Source: Bifidobacterium sp. ESL0745
GTDB lineage: Bacteria; Actinomycetota; Actinomycetes; Actinomycetales; Bifidobacteriaceae
Length of the DNA: 64,000 bases
Assembly (NCBI RefSeq): GCF_029433335.1
Contig: NZ_JAQTHX010000002.1
Span: forward strand, 1-64,000
Direction of reading: 5' to 3'
Below are positions 1 through 9,167 of this stretch, piece by piece; positions within the stretch are counted from its first letter, which is position 1; each line of letters starts with the position of its first letter. A program made the position numbers and the translations under genes. The notes under the pieces are model-generated. The model saw only the letters and a list, made by a program, of their open reading frames with translations, had not been told where the DNA came from and searched no databases.

Positions 1-159
1 AGACGGAGGCGTCGTACCCGGATCAGGCGTCGTGCTGCCCGAAGACGGAGGCGTCGTACCCGGATCAGGCGTCGTGCTGCCCGAAGACGGAGGCGTCGTA
101 CCCGGATCAGGCGTCGTGCCCGGATCAGTCGTGCCACCCGAAGACGGAGGCGTCACCGG
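1..159 (-). repeat. 42-bp tandem coding repeats (SSGSTTPDPGTTPP)
   Basis: Units begin at 1, 43 and 85. The first two are identical over 42 bp, each coding for SSGSTTPDPGTTPP. The third diverges into a longer version and a partial unit starts at 142. The array continues off the left edge. The period is a multiple of three, so unit gain or loss would change stalk length without breaking the frame. Confidence 0.9.
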
Positions 160-1329
160 AGGATCAGTCCAAGTGGCATAGACACTGGCATCACCATCAA
201 TCGCCCTGACGAGATCGCCTTCTTTCAGGTCAGCAACCCCGCCATCAGTTGTGGACCAGCCTCTAGGTTTGCTTTTAGTCCCTTCACACTCCGCCGGATT
301 CGTGCACCCAGTAATATAAAAGTGATTATAAGTCGAGTCAAGTTTGGCACCAGTATTAGGCGCGTCTAATCTTGGGATGTGACGTACCACTTCACCGTCA
401 TGGTTAATAACAGGCACATTTACACCATAAGCATCAAAATCAAGCCCAGCCCAACCATAATCAGGGTAACCGGCTGGCACTGCAACGGTAGCACCAGCAG
501 GAAGATTCTTCGTGGAGGGCCTATAGTGCAACAAACGTGAATAAATCGTGACATAGGTACCCACGTAGGAATCACCTGGAGTCGGCGTATAAGCCCCCAA
601 TCGCTCTTCCAATTCATCGGGGTAATACCATTCCGGACTAACCTGCTCTGAATCTGTCCCCGGCACCTCAAGCTGTGCCCACGTATAAATCCTCCTATCG
701 CTGCCCATTATCGGGTCATAAGGAAGCCCGAGTTTTGGAAGCCGCGTGTACTTACCTACGGTAAACTGTCGCAGATTAACACATTGCGAAAAAATGTCTT
801 CCGTTGACGACTCATTACGAGTATCGAAATTACTGAGGTCAATATTGGTCAAAGACCTACAGTTTCTGAACATGTAACTGAAGTTTGTGACATTACTGGT
901 ATCCACAGAGTCGAAGCCAATGCTCTTCAAATTTGACCTGTTAGCAAACAACGATGAAGAGTTTTCGGGGAATTTGACTTTGTTAATGCCGGTGAAATCA
1001 ATCTCGGTGACATCGTTGAGGCCAGGAAAAGCCTGGAACTTAGTCTTGTCCAGCATATTATTGACTGAGTTTGCCGTGACGGTAAGCTTCTCACAGCTGC
1101 CGGTGCCGTCGTCGGAGAGGACTCCGGTGACGTTCGTCCCCAAGTCTTTGGGGGTGGGGTCGCAAGTGGCCTGTGCGGAGGGCAGCTGCGGGGTGGCTGC
1201 AGATACCGCTTGGGTCGTATCGGGGGGTTGCTGCGAGCCCTGCGTGCTGTCGGCGTTGGAGAACGCCGGAACGGCCAGCATCGCCGCCGCAGCCAGCAAC
1301 CCGATCGCCGCCTTCATTGATTTACGCAT
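1..1329 (-). CDS. BspA-like leucine-rich-repeat surface protein, partial (C-terminus outside window)
   Basis: An open frame runs from an ATG at 1329 to the window edge, 443 codons without a stop. The first ~26 residues (MRKSMKAAIGLLAAAAMLAV...) are a Sec signal peptide. Residues ~75-190 have the DUF285/BspA look: short repeats such as FRNCRSLTNIDLSNFDTRN and SNLKSIGFDSVDTSN, with regularly spaced Leu/Ile/Asn. A further extracellular region ends in VYATWT and is followed by a Pro/Thr/Ser/Gly stalk of 14-residue repeats that reaches base 1. Proteins of this kind are exported and usually tethered to the wall or membrane; the anchor would lie beyond the window. A perfect TATAAT lies on the minus strand at 1408-1413 with no clear -35 box. 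Adhesion or host interaction is family knowledge, not shown here. Confidence 0.8.
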   Translation of the reverse strand, partial: MRKSMKAAIGLLAAAAMLAVPAFSNADSTQGSQQPPDTTQAVSAATPQLPSAQATCDPTPKDLGTNVTGVLSDDGTGSCEKLTVTANSVNNMLDKTKFQAFPGLNDVTEIDFTGINKVKFPENSSSLFANRSNLKSIGFDSVDTSNVTNFSYMFRNCRSLTNIDLSNFDTRNESSTEDIFSQCVNLRQFTVGKYTRLPKLGLPYDPIMGSDRRIYTWAQLEVPGTDSEQVSPEWYYPDELEERLGAYTPTPGDSYVGTYVTIYSRLLHYRPSTKNLPAGATVAVPAGYPDYGWAGLDFDAYGVNVPVINHDGEVVRHIPRLDAPNTGAKLDSTYNHFYITGCTNPAECEGTKSKPRGWSTTDGGVADLKEGDLVRAIDGDASVYATWTDPPVTPPSSGGTTDPGTTPDPGTTPPSSGSTTPDPGTTPPSSGSTTPDPGTTPPS

Positions 1330-1937
1330 GATCCTGATTCTTCTTTCTAAAACGACACGTACACCACAGGCGACTGCTGCCACCTATGGCAAACATATTC
1401 AATATGTATTATATTACAATTTCGCAATACGGCAGGGCCGCTCATGCCTTGTGCCGCAAGGCCTAAGCGGTATTCAGCACATCCTGCCAGCCCTTCAGAG
1501 GACGGTATGTCCCAGTTCTATCGGGAACGGATAAAGCCAACGCAAAACCGCCTTACAACGTTTGACCGCCACTTGGAGTTGGATTCCGCACGTTTCCAAA
1601 CATTGCGTCCAACGTTTACCACATAAAAGCCCAGATAATTCGACTGTCGAAATTAGTCGTTTGCAATAATAGATTTCAGTCGATAATATGTACCTTTTTA
1701 TCGAGATATAATTATTTTTGTCTATCTGAATTTCACTACCAGCGTATTTTCCGATGCAAGAAAAATTGTTACCTTTCGAAGATAACCGCTCGAACGCAAT
1801 ATATATTCGAATAAATTTCCTTCCATCCGACTCAAGCAAGACTCCTTAAAAGCTGCAACTGTGATTAGCACGACAAAGCTGACCAACGTATTGGTTTTAC
1901 GCTCACCGATACAGGACTTACCACTACACTGGGCGGT
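1330..1937. other. Intergenic region between divergent surface-protein gene and zwf
   Basis: This 608-bp stretch is AT-rich in its centre (1380-1420 and 1660-1760). It holds a perfect minus-strand TATAAT at 1408-1413 that suits the surface-protein gene. No gene, tRNA or strong terminator is seen. The zwf promoter must lie in the right part, but no convincing -35/-10 pair was found. Confidence 0.5.
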
Positions 1938-3476
1938 ATGAGTGAACAAACTTCCTGGGTGAACCCTCTGCGCGACCCGCGAGACCTGCGGCTGCCACGC
2001 ATTGCCGGCCCCTGTAGCCTGGTGATTTTCGGCGTCACCGGCGATTTGGCAAAAAAGAAACTGCTGCCGGCCATCTATGATCTGGCCAATCGCGGTCTGT
2101 TGCCCCCGAGCTTCGGACTGACCGGATTCGGCCGCCGTCCGTGGAGCAACGAAGAATTCGCCAACTTCGTCAAGGAATGCGTGAAGGCCCGCTGCCGCAC
2201 GCCGTTCCGCGAATCGACCTGGACGAACCTCGCCAAAGGCATGCGCTTTGTGCAAGGCACGTTTGACGACAAGGCGGCGTTCGAGCGCCTGAGCCAGACG
2301 GTGCAGGAACTCGACCGCGACCGCGGTACCCGCGGCAACCACGCCTTCTATATGTCCGTGCCGCCGAGCGCCTTCCCCATCGTCTCCAAACAGCTCGCCG
2401 ATTCCGGCCTCGCCAAATCGAGCGACAACGCCTGGCGCCGAGTCATCATCGAGAAGCCGTTCGGCCACGATCTGAAGAGCGCAAAAGAACTCGACCGCGT
2501 GGTCTCCGAGGTCTTTGACCCGAGTTCGGTCTTCCGCATCGACCATTACCTCGGCAAGGAAACCGTGCAGAACATGCTGGCGCTGCGTTTTGCCAACTCC
2601 ATGTTCGAGCCGATCTGGAACGCCAACTACGTCGACCATGTGCAGATCACGATGGCCGAGGACATCGGCATCGGTGGCCGCGCCGGCTATTACGACGGCA
2701 TCGGCGCCGCACGCGACGTAATACAAAATCATTTGTTGCAGCTGATGGCCTTGACCGCGATGGAGGAACCGGTGAGCTTCGCCGCCTCCGACCTGACCGC
2801 CGAAAAGACGAAGGTGCTTTCCGCCGTTCGTCTGCCCAAGAACCTCGGCGCCTACACCGCCCGTGGCCAGTACGCGGCGGGTTGGCAGGGTTCGCAGGAA
2901 GTGTGCGGATACCTCGACGAAAAGGGAATCGACAAGTCCAGCACCACCGAGACCTACGCCGCCATCACGCTTGACGTCGATACACGCCGGTGGGCCGGGG
3001 TGCCGTTCTATCTGCGCACTGGCAAGCGCCTCGGCAAGCGCGTCACGGAAATCGCCGTGGTCTTCAAGCGCGCGCCACATCTGCCCTTCGAGCAGACCGC
3101 CGTGCGCGAACTCGGCAACAATGCCATCGTCATCCGCGTGCAGCCCAACGAGGGCGTCACCATGCGCTTCGGCGCGAAGGTGCCGGGGGCCACGGCCATG
3201 GAGGTCCGCGACGTATCGATGGACTTCAGCTACGGCCGCAGCTTCACCGAAAACTCGCCCGAAGCCTACGAACGCTTGATTCTCGATGTGTTGCTTGGCG
3301 ATCCGCCGCTGTTCCCAACCACCAAGGAAGTGGACCTGAGCTGGCAGATTCTCGACCCGATCGAGGAATACTGGTCCACGCTCGGCCAGCCGCAGCCCTA
3401 CCGCGCCGGCACTTGGGGGCCGAAGGAAGCCGACGAAATGCTCGCTCGTGATGGACGCCATTGGAGGATGCCATGA
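1938..3476 (+). CDS. zwf: Glucose-6-phosphate 1-dehydrogenase
   Basis: The 512-residue protein has the family's usual length. It oxidises glucose 6-phosphate to 6-phosphogluconolactone with reduction of NADP+, the first step of the oxidative pentose-phosphate path in the cytosol. The N-terminal nucleotide-binding motif FGVTGDLAKKK is at residues ~31-41. The active-site signature RIDHYLGKE is at ~200-208. The start at 1938 gives a normal N-terminus, but the preceding GGGCGG sits only one base from the ATG, so the ribosome site is poor. The stop overlaps the opcA start (ATGA), indicating translational coupling, and pgl follows. Codon use matches the neighbours. Confidence 0.95.
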   Translation: MSEQTSWVNPLRDPRDLRLPRIAGPCSLVIFGVTGDLAKKKLLPAIYDLANRGLLPPSFGLTGFGRRPWSNEEFANFVKECVKARCRTPFRESTWTNLAKGMRFVQGTFDDKAAFERLSQTVQELDRDRGTRGNHAFYMSVPPSAFPIVSKQLADSGLAKSSDNAWRRVIIEKPFGHDLKSAKELDRVVSEVFDPSSVFRIDHYLGKETVQNMLALRFANSMFEPIWNANYVDHVQITMAEDIGIGGRAGYYDGIGAARDVIQNHLLQLMALTAMEEPVSFAASDLTAEKTKVLSAVRLPKNLGAYTARGQYAAGWQGSQEVCGYLDEKGIDKSSTTETYAAITLDVDTRRWAGVPFYLRTGKRLGKRVTEIAVVFKRAPHLPFEQTAVRELGNNAIVIRVQPNEGVTMRFGAKVPGATAMEVRDVSMDFSYGRSFTENSPEAYERLILDVLLGDPPLFPTTKEVDLSWQILDPIEEYWSTLGQPQPYRAGTWGPKEADEMLARDGRHWRMP

Positions 3477-4459
3477 TCATCAAAATGCCCGATACCCAGA
3501 CCAACGCCATCGCGCGCAAGATCGAGGAACTTCATCAGGAGCGCGGCGAGGCCGGCAACGACCGCGTACTTACACTCATCATCTCGACAGACGAGAGCGA
3601 GCTCGAGAATGCGCTGAAAATCGCCAATTCCGCAGGACGCGAGCACCCTTGCCGCGTCATCGCCATTGTGCCGAATACCCGCGAAACCGCATGCCCCGTA
3701 CCCAAACCTGGCGAAGAAAAGCCGGAAGCCTGCATCGATATCGATCCGGGCGAGGACGAAACCGATCTTGACGCACAGGTTCGCTTCGGTGCGGACGCAG
3801 GCGCGGGCGAGGTCATCATTCTGCGCCCCCGTCGCGGACTGTGCCAGCACACCGACACCCTCGTGATGCCGCTGCTCGTGCCGGATGCGCCGGTCGTCAC
3901 CTGGTGGCCGACAAATCCGCCGGCAAACCCCTCGAAGGACCTGCTTGGTGCAATGGCCGGAATTCGTATTACAGATGCACTGCGTTCCGACGACCCTGAC
4001 AAGACCTTTGACACGCTTCGTGCCAATTGGGAACCCAGGGATGTCGATTTCTCGTGGACGCGCGTGACGATTTGGCGCGCGATGATCGCCACGACCCTTG
4101 ACCAGCCGCCGCATCTGCCGATCGAAAGCGTCAAAGTTTGCGGCCAGCCCGATTATCTGCCGCTGAAGCTACTCGCGGCCTGGTTGGAGCTAAAGCTCAA
4201 CGCACCGGTCGAGCTGGGTTACGTCACCGGCACCGAGGCCATTACCGGCGTGTATCTCAAGCGTTCCGACGGCGTGATTTCGCTGGAACGTCCGGATTTG
4301 CGCGAGGCCGTCATCAGCCAGCCTGGCCAGGCACCTCAGAGCGTCGCCATGCCGTTGCGTACGCTTGAGGACTGCCTGAGCGAGGAACTGCGCCGCACCG
4401 ATCCCGACGAGGTCTATGCCGACGTCATCCGCAAGGGCTGGGATATGGTCCAAGGCTGA
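3473..4459 (+). CDS. opcA: Glucose-6-phosphate dehydrogenase assembly protein OpcA
   Basis: This 328-residue protein matches OpcA, which helps assemble or activate glucose-6-phosphate dehydrogenase and is typically paired with zwf in actinobacteria and cyanobacteria. Recognisable stretches include LTLIISTDESE near the N-terminus, the middle PDAPVVTWWPTNPP segment and the C-terminal GYVTGTEAITGVYLKRSDGVISLERP. I chose the ATG at 3473 rather than the TTG at 3461, because GGAGG at 3463-3467 lies five bases before it and the ATG overlaps the zwf stop as ATGA. It probably forms one transcript with zwf. Confidence 0.92.
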   Translation: MIIKMPDTQTNAIARKIEELHQERGEAGNDRVLTLIISTDESELENALKIANSAGREHPCRVIAIVPNTRETACPVPKPGEEKPEACIDIDPGEDETDLDAQVRFGADAGAGEVIILRPRRGLCQHTDTLVMPLLVPDAPVVTWWPTNPPANPSKDLLGAMAGIRITDALRSDDPDKTFDTLRANWEPRDVDFSWTRVTIWRAMIATTLDQPPHLPIESVKVCGQPDYLPLKLLAAWLELKLNAPVELGYVTGTEAITGVYLKRSDGVISLERPDLREAVISQPGQAPQSVAMPLRTLEDCLSEELRRTDPDEVYADVIRKGWDMVQG

Positions 4460-4487
4460 AATAGCGCCAATCGAGCTGAATCATCGG

Positions 4488-4527
4488 AATGTCGCAAATC
4501 CATTTAACAGGGTTTGCGACATTTTGA
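4488..4527 (+). terminator. Rho-independent terminator after opcA
   Basis: Arms at 4488-4501 and 4510-4523 form a 14-bp stem (one G-U pair) around an 8-base loop, followed by a short T tract. The right arm can also pair with downstream sequence up to 4573 (see findings), so this may be more than a plain terminator. Confidence 0.7.
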
Positions 4528-4731
4528 TTATCCCCTTGCATTAACCAGTAATCAAAATGTCATTGCGCAAACCGACCAGCTAAATGCCGCTTTTCACCGG
4601 TGATAAAAATACTTAATAAATAAAAATGACATGTACAGCCGCTATTTGCCACTGAGATTCGGATGAATTAACGCAGATATCCGATTGTTTTCCCGATAAA
4701 CTATGTAGCAGACAACAAACAAGGAGCCAAG

Positions 4732-5559
4732 ATGGCTAATCGAAAATTGGAAGTATACAAAGATGCGCAAACCGTGGCTCAAGCGGCAGCGCAGCGCACG
4801 TTGCTGGCCATTCTTGATGGACTGAGCGAGTGCGGCGGCAACGGAAACGCTGAGACAAAACAGGTTCGTCGCGAACGCTACGACGTGGCACTGACCGGCG
4901 GCTCCGATATCCTGCGAGCGCTGACCTATATGGCTTCCAACCCGCTGGTTGACGCCATCGATTGGAGCCGCGTCCACTTCTGGTGGGGCGACGACCGGTT
5001 TGTGGCCGCAACCGACGAGGACCGCAGCTCGTGGCAGGCGCGCGAACGCTTCCTTAATGCGTTGGTCGACGACGGGCGATTGCCGGAAAGCAACATCCAC
5101 GAGATGGCCGTGGATACCCGTACACCCGAACAGGTCGCTGCTGCCAGCGACGACGAAAACGATGAACTGCTTGCCAAAGCTGCTGCCGATTACGAAGCCA
5201 AACTCAAACGCGGACTCGGCGACGAACCGACAATGGATCTGCTGATTCTCGGCATGGGCCCCGACGGACACTTCGCCTCGCTTTTCCCTGGCCATAAACA
5301 AATCAAGGTAAGTGACCCGGCACGTTTGGCCGTAGGCGTTTCGCACTCCCCCAAGATGCCGCCGCTGCGTATCTCGATGACGGCTCCGATGCTCGCCCGC
5401 ACCCGCCGCACCTGGATGCTCACTTGTGGTGCCGGCAAGGCCGATGCCACCGCCCACGTCTTCGCGCAGGCCGACAACCCCGCCTATCCCGCCAGCTTCG
5501 CTACGGGTACCGACGAGTTCGTCTGGTTCACTACACCTGATGCGGTGGCCGAGCTCTAA
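4732..5559 (+). CDS. pgl: 6-phosphogluconolactonase
   Basis: This 275-residue protein hydrolyses 6-phosphogluconolactone to 6-phosphogluconate, linking zwf to gnd. Family signatures are LTGGSDIL near residue 50, HFWWGDDRFVA near 85 and LILGMGPDGHFASLFPGH near 180, as in the DevB/SOL type. The ATG at 4732 follows GGAG with five bases between. It lies 272 bp after opcA, behind a strong hairpin, so it may have its own promoter or be controlled by the intervening structure. It faces gnd across a shared terminator. Confidence 0.93.
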   Translation: MANRKLEVYKDAQTVAQAAAQRTLLAILDGLSECGGNGNAETKQVRRERYDVALTGGSDILRALTYMASNPLVDAIDWSRVHFWWGDDRFVAATDEDRSSWQARERFLNALVDDGRLPESNIHEMAVDTRTPEQVAAASDDENDELLAKAAADYEAKLKRGLGDEPTMDLLILGMGPDGHFASLFPGHKQIKVSDPARLAVGVSHSPKMPPLRISMTAPMLARTRRTWMLTCGAGKADATAHVFAQADNPAYPASFATGTDEFVWFTTPDAVAEL

Positions 5560-5750
5560 AATTTCAATGGGCGAGCGGATGGGCAGATGCTTGGTATCGA
5601 CGAATCGAAATCAGATGAGTTCATGCCAAGCATTCAAAGACATTAATTAATAAATAAATAAATAAAAGTACTGTCTGATAAAAAATCAGCATGAAAACCA
5701 TTGGGTGCAGAAAAATCATGTAGCAAATACATAAAAATTCACCTTTTATA

Positions 5751-5792
5751 CGTTTGTGCCTCTGCTCCATTTAGGGAACAGAGGCACAAACG
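5751..5792. terminator. Bidirectional terminator between pgl and gnd
   Basis: Inverted arms of 18 bp with one mismatch (5751-5768 and 5775-5792) enclose a 6-base loop. They lie between the convergent pgl and gnd genes. The T tracts are weak on both sides. The rest of the 5560-5873 gap is AT-rich with no gene seen. Confidence 0.75.
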
Positions 5793-5873
5793 TTATTTAC
5801 CGACTAAGCCAAATTGACCAGCTAAATCAACTAACCGAACAATCGGTCAGCCTTGAAAATCAGACGACCGCAA

Positions 5874-7334
5874 TCAGTCGGACATCTTTTCTTCCGGACG
5901 ACCGGGCTCGGCCCACAGGGTGTGGAAGGCACCGGGCTCGTCGACACGCTTGTAGGTGTGAGCACCAAAGAGGTCGCGCTGGGCCTGGATGAGGGTGGCA
6001 GGCAGGCGCTTGGAGCGCATGCCATCGTAGTAGGAAAGCGAAGTCGAGAAGACCGGCGCAGGAATGCCACAGCTTGCAGCCTTGGCAACAACGCGACGCC
6101 AGGAATCCTGGGCCTTTTCGATAGCGCTCTTGAAGTACGGCGCAAAGAGCAGCGAGACGTCGGCCTCGCCGGACTCGAACGCATCGGAGACGACGTTGAG
6201 GAACTGGGCACGAATGATGCAGCCGCCGCGCCAGATGCGCGCAACCGCAGCCAGATCAATCTTCCAGTCGTACTGCTTGGCACCATCGTTAATCTCGTTG
6301 AAGCCCTGTGCGTACGCGACGATCTTCGAAGCATAGAGCGCCTGGCGGATGTCTTCAATGAAGGCCTTGCGCTCGTCGTCGTTCGCGAAGGAAATCTTGC
6401 CGTCAGGGCCAGCCATGTTCTGCTTGGCAGCGCCTTCACGCAGCGCGGTCTGATCCGAAAGGCCACGCGCAAACACGCCTTCGGCGATGGCGGTGACAGG
6501 GGTTCCGAGCTCGAGGGCGGTCTGAACCGTCCAGGTTCCGGTGCCCTTCATGCCAGCCTGATCAACGATGACATCAACCAGCGGCTTGCCGGTCTTCTTG
6601 TCTTTTTGATGCAGCAGGTCGGCGGTAATCTCAATCAAGTAGGAATTGAGTTCGGTCTTGTCCCACTCCTCGAACACATCACCGATCTCGTCGGGGGTCA
6701 TGCCCAGTCCACGACGCATGAGGTCATAGCTTTCGGCGATGAGCTGCATGTCGGCATATTCAATGCCGTTGTGGACCATCTTGACGAAGTGGCCGGCACC
6801 GTTTTCACCGATGTGGGTGACGCAGGGCTCGCCCTCCGCCTTTGCGGCGATGGACTTCAGGATCGGGCCGAGGGTCTTCCAGGACTCATCGGTGCCGCCG
6901 GGCATCATGGACGGGCCGTTCAGCGCGCCCTCTTCGCCGCCGGAAACGCCGCAGCCAACGAAGTGCAGGCCGCGAGCGCGGATTTCCTTCTCGCGACGAA
7001 TGGTGTCCTTGAAGTAGGAGTTGCCGCCGTCGACGATGATGTCGCCCGGATCCATAGCGTCCGCGAGCGCCTGAATCATGGCGTCGGTCGGAGCGCCGGC
7101 CTTGACCATGATGATGGCCGTACGCGGCTTGGTGAGCGCTGCGACGAACTCGTCGATGGTCTTGGTGGGCACGAATTTGCCTTCCGTACCGTGATCGGCC
7201 ATGAGCTTTGCGGTGCGCTCATAGTGACGATTGTAAAGCGCCACGGTGTTGCCGTGATGTGCAAGGTTCCTTGCAAGGTTGGAACCCATAGCCGCCAGTC
7301 CGACGACTCCAATATTTGCTGTAGCTTCCGCCAT
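5874..7334 (-). CDS. gnd: 6-phosphogluconate dehydrogenase, decarboxylating
   Basis: The 486-residue cytosolic enzyme converts 6-phosphogluconate to ribulose 5-phosphate and CO2 with NADP+ reduction. The N-terminal Rossmann motif is GVVGLAAMGSNLARNLA. The substrate-site stretch CGVSGGEEGALNGPSMMPGG lies near residues 125-145, and the catalytic-region segment GHFVKMVHNGIEYADMQLI near 180-200. The ATG at 7334 follows AAAGGCG. It converges on pgl, so the whole oxidative branch (zwf, opcA, pgl, gnd) is clustered here. Length and motifs are normal for the long (E. coli-like) class. Confidence 0.96.
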   Translation of the reverse strand: MAEATANIGVVGLAAMGSNLARNLAHHGNTVALYNRHYERTAKLMADHGTEGKFVPTKTIDEFVAALTKPRTAIIMVKAGAPTDAMIQALADAMDPGDIIVDGGNSYFKDTIRREKEIRARGLHFVGCGVSGGEEGALNGPSMMPGGTDESWKTLGPILKSIAAKAEGEPCVTHIGENGAGHFVKMVHNGIEYADMQLIAESYDLMRRGLGMTPDEIGDVFEEWDKTELNSYLIEITADLLHQKDKKTGKPLVDVIVDQAGMKGTGTWTVQTALELGTPVTAIAEGVFARGLSDQTALREGAAKQNMAGPDGKISFANDDERKAFIEDIRQALYASKIVAYAQGFNEINDGAKQYDWKIDLAAVARIWRGGCIIRAQFLNVVSDAFESGEADVSLLFAPYFKSAIEKAQDSWRRVVAKAASCGIPAPVFSTSLSYYDGMRSKRLPATLIQAQRDLFGAHTYKRVDEPGAFHTLWAEPGRPEEKMSD

Positions 7335-7560
7335 TGTTCGCCTTTCAATTTGACATTTCTTCGACGGAAACGGGCGACCGATATATCTTTCCCGATCCCT
7401 TTTATTCCGCCTAAGTTCTTTCCAGTCCGGAACTTCGCTGGAGCTCGGACATATCCCTTTCAGTCTATATCCAACTGCGCATACTTGCGTCCAGAAAACG
7501 TGGAATGCCCCACATTCCTAGCGTCCGCGTCCTGCAAATTCCGGCAACATACACCGAAAT

Positions 7561-8412
7561 CTATTCGACGAACATCGCACGCAGCTTGGTGACCTCGTCC
7601 TTTTTCATTCCGTTGCGCAGGCAATACTGCTCGACGGAGCCATATTCGTCCTTGATATTGGCGAGAACGCCGCGCATCAGTTCCGGCGGCGAGGCCAGCA
7701 TGGCGGTCTGCGCGGCGGTGATCTGGCCCACGCCCTTTTCGTCGTCGGTCAGGCCCTTCATCACGGATTTCTTGAACGCGGCACCGAGGTTCGCCCCGGA
7801 TTGCGCATAGCAGGAAACGACCATGTCGTCGCTTACGCCGAGCAGGCTCATCAGAATGCCGGCGGTGATGCCCGTGCGGTCCTTGCCGGCGGTGCAATGA
7901 ATCAGCATCGGGTGGCCGTCGTCCTGCAGCAGCTTGCGCAGGATGAGGACGATCTGCTCGGCCGAACCGAAAACGATATCGTGATACATTTCGGCCATAT
8001 CGACGCCCTTGGCCATCTCCTTCATGCCGCCCTGCTCGGTCATGGTCGTCTTCAAAAGCGGAACGCGGTCGACGTGGATATCGTCGGGAAGCGTGTAGGG
8101 CCATTGCTCGACTTCGAGCGGATCGCGCAGATCCACGACTTCCTTGATATTGAGCCGATGCAGGTCGTCAATGCCGTGTTCGCCCAAGAAATTGAGGCCG
8201 GCCGTGCGGAAGAAAAGCCCGTCGCGCAACTTGTGGCCGCCCTGCGTCGGGTAGCCGCCGATGCCGCGGGAATTGGGGACGCCATCGATTTCGACGCCGG
8301 CGCCATCGCCAGCCGGTCGATAATCAAGATAGCTCATGTCTTCGGAAATGTCGCCTTTAATATCGGACGAATCACCTTCATCGTTTGCCTTGTTTTTCGC
8401 CGAAGTCACCAT
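7561..8412 (-). CDS. Tyrosine-protein phosphatase (Y_phosphatase3 type)
   Basis: The 283-residue protein has the cysteine phosphatase loop HCTAGKDRTG (CX5R) around residue 180, with the following alpha helix GITAGILMSLLGVSDD. An N-terminal NSRGIGGYPTQGGHKLRDGLFFRTAGL segment is typical of the LipA/Ptp family in Firmicutes and Actinobacteria. Members remove phosphate from protein tyrosine and sometimes from lipids; the substrate here is unknown. I chose ATG 8412, preceded by AAGGAAGG with six bases between, over upstream in-frame ATGs that would add an unlikely N-terminus. No signal peptide, so probably cytosolic. It lies 226 bp upstream of gnd on the same strand. Confidence 0.85.
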   Translation of the reverse strand: MVTSAKNKANDEGDSSDIKGDISEDMSYLDYRPAGDGAGVEIDGVPNSRGIGGYPTQGGHKLRDGLFFRTAGLNFLGEHGIDDLHRLNIKEVVDLRDPLEVEQWPYTLPDDIHVDRVPLLKTTMTEQGGMKEMAKGVDMAEMYHDIVFGSAEQIVLILRKLLQDDGHPMLIHCTAGKDRTGITAGILMSLLGVSDDMVVSCYAQSGANLGAAFKKSVMKGLTDDEKGVGQITAAQTAMLASPPELMRGVLANIKDEYGSVEQYCLRNGMKKDEVTKLRAMFVE

Positions 8413-8735
8413 AACTAGCCTTCCTTTGCGTGCCTTGCTGCAACAACCGTGCCGCATCATGAACCAACTCAGTCTATGCGCTATCACCCAATCGACTTGC
8501 ATAATGCCACAATGTGGATTAAACGACATCAAATCGTAACGTATTAGATACCGTACCGACCGATATTCGAGATTTAATCATATAATTCGATTCGTCACAA
8601 ATAATGATATGAAATGTAATATAATATGCACTATTTACCGATATTTATATATGCGTCCACACTATAGTCACTTTTCTTCCACCCCTCGGAAATTCTTTAC
8701 TATTCCCAATAACGCGTTCCACAAGAACAAGCAAC
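8413..8735. other. AT-rich intergenic region
   Basis: About 320 bp, notably AT-rich between 8540 and 8720, with no convincing gene on either strand. It probably holds the phosphatase promoter and the degraded upstream part of the transporter remnant that follows. Confidence 0.4.
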
Positions 8736-9042
8736 ATGTGCCCATTCCACACAATGGGTTCCGGTTTCACGCTGATGGGCTTCACATTCGGGCCGATTGG
8801 CGCATTGCTGCCGGAGATGTTCCCGACCAACGCACTATACGAGCTCGGCCATCGCCTACAACGTCAGCTCCATTCTGAGTGCGGCCTTAGCTCCGATCAT
8901 CGCGACCGCGCTGTGGAGCGCCGCTGGCGGCAGCACCTGGATGGTCGGCGTCTACCTCGCCGTTTCCGCCGTGCTGACGTTCATCTCCCTGGCCCTGACC
9001 AAAGAGACCAAGGATGTGGACGTCGACAACGACATCAAATAG
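8736..9042 (+). pseudogene. MHS-family MFS transporter remnant (C-terminal part, frameshifted)
   Basis: Frame 1 from 8736 reads GFTLMGFTFGPIGALLPEMFPTN. The matching continuation lies in another frame from about 8835: YTSSAIAYNVSSILSAALAP, then IIATALWSAAGG, then a last membrane helix and the tail LTKETKDVDVDNDIK ending at 9042. Together these match the last two helices of a metabolite:H+ symporter, closely resembling the C-terminus of the intact gene at 54076-55458 (FGPVGAILPELF ... CKETKDTDF). A loss of about two bases near 8833 explains the frame change. The N-terminal ~350 residues are missing, so this is a relic and cannot transport. Confidence 0.8.
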
Positions 9043-9167
9043 GAAACCGCCACAGAGGCTTCCGACATTTAATAGAAACCGATAACGAATGGCCGATTAG
9101 CCGATCCAAGAATAACGAGAAGGTGCGCAGCATATATCAATGCCACGCACCTTTTGTTATCGGTTAA

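Noticed and set aside
1722..3461. Long minus-strand open frame of 579 codons opposite zwf
   Set aside because: It mirrors the zwf frame, is rich in His/Gly/Arg/Val in the way of antisense translations, and has no family motif. zwf is certain on the other strand.
5853..7592. 579-codon plus-strand open frame opposite gnd
   Set aside because: Antisense shadow of gnd in a high-GC gene; no domain and no ribosome site.
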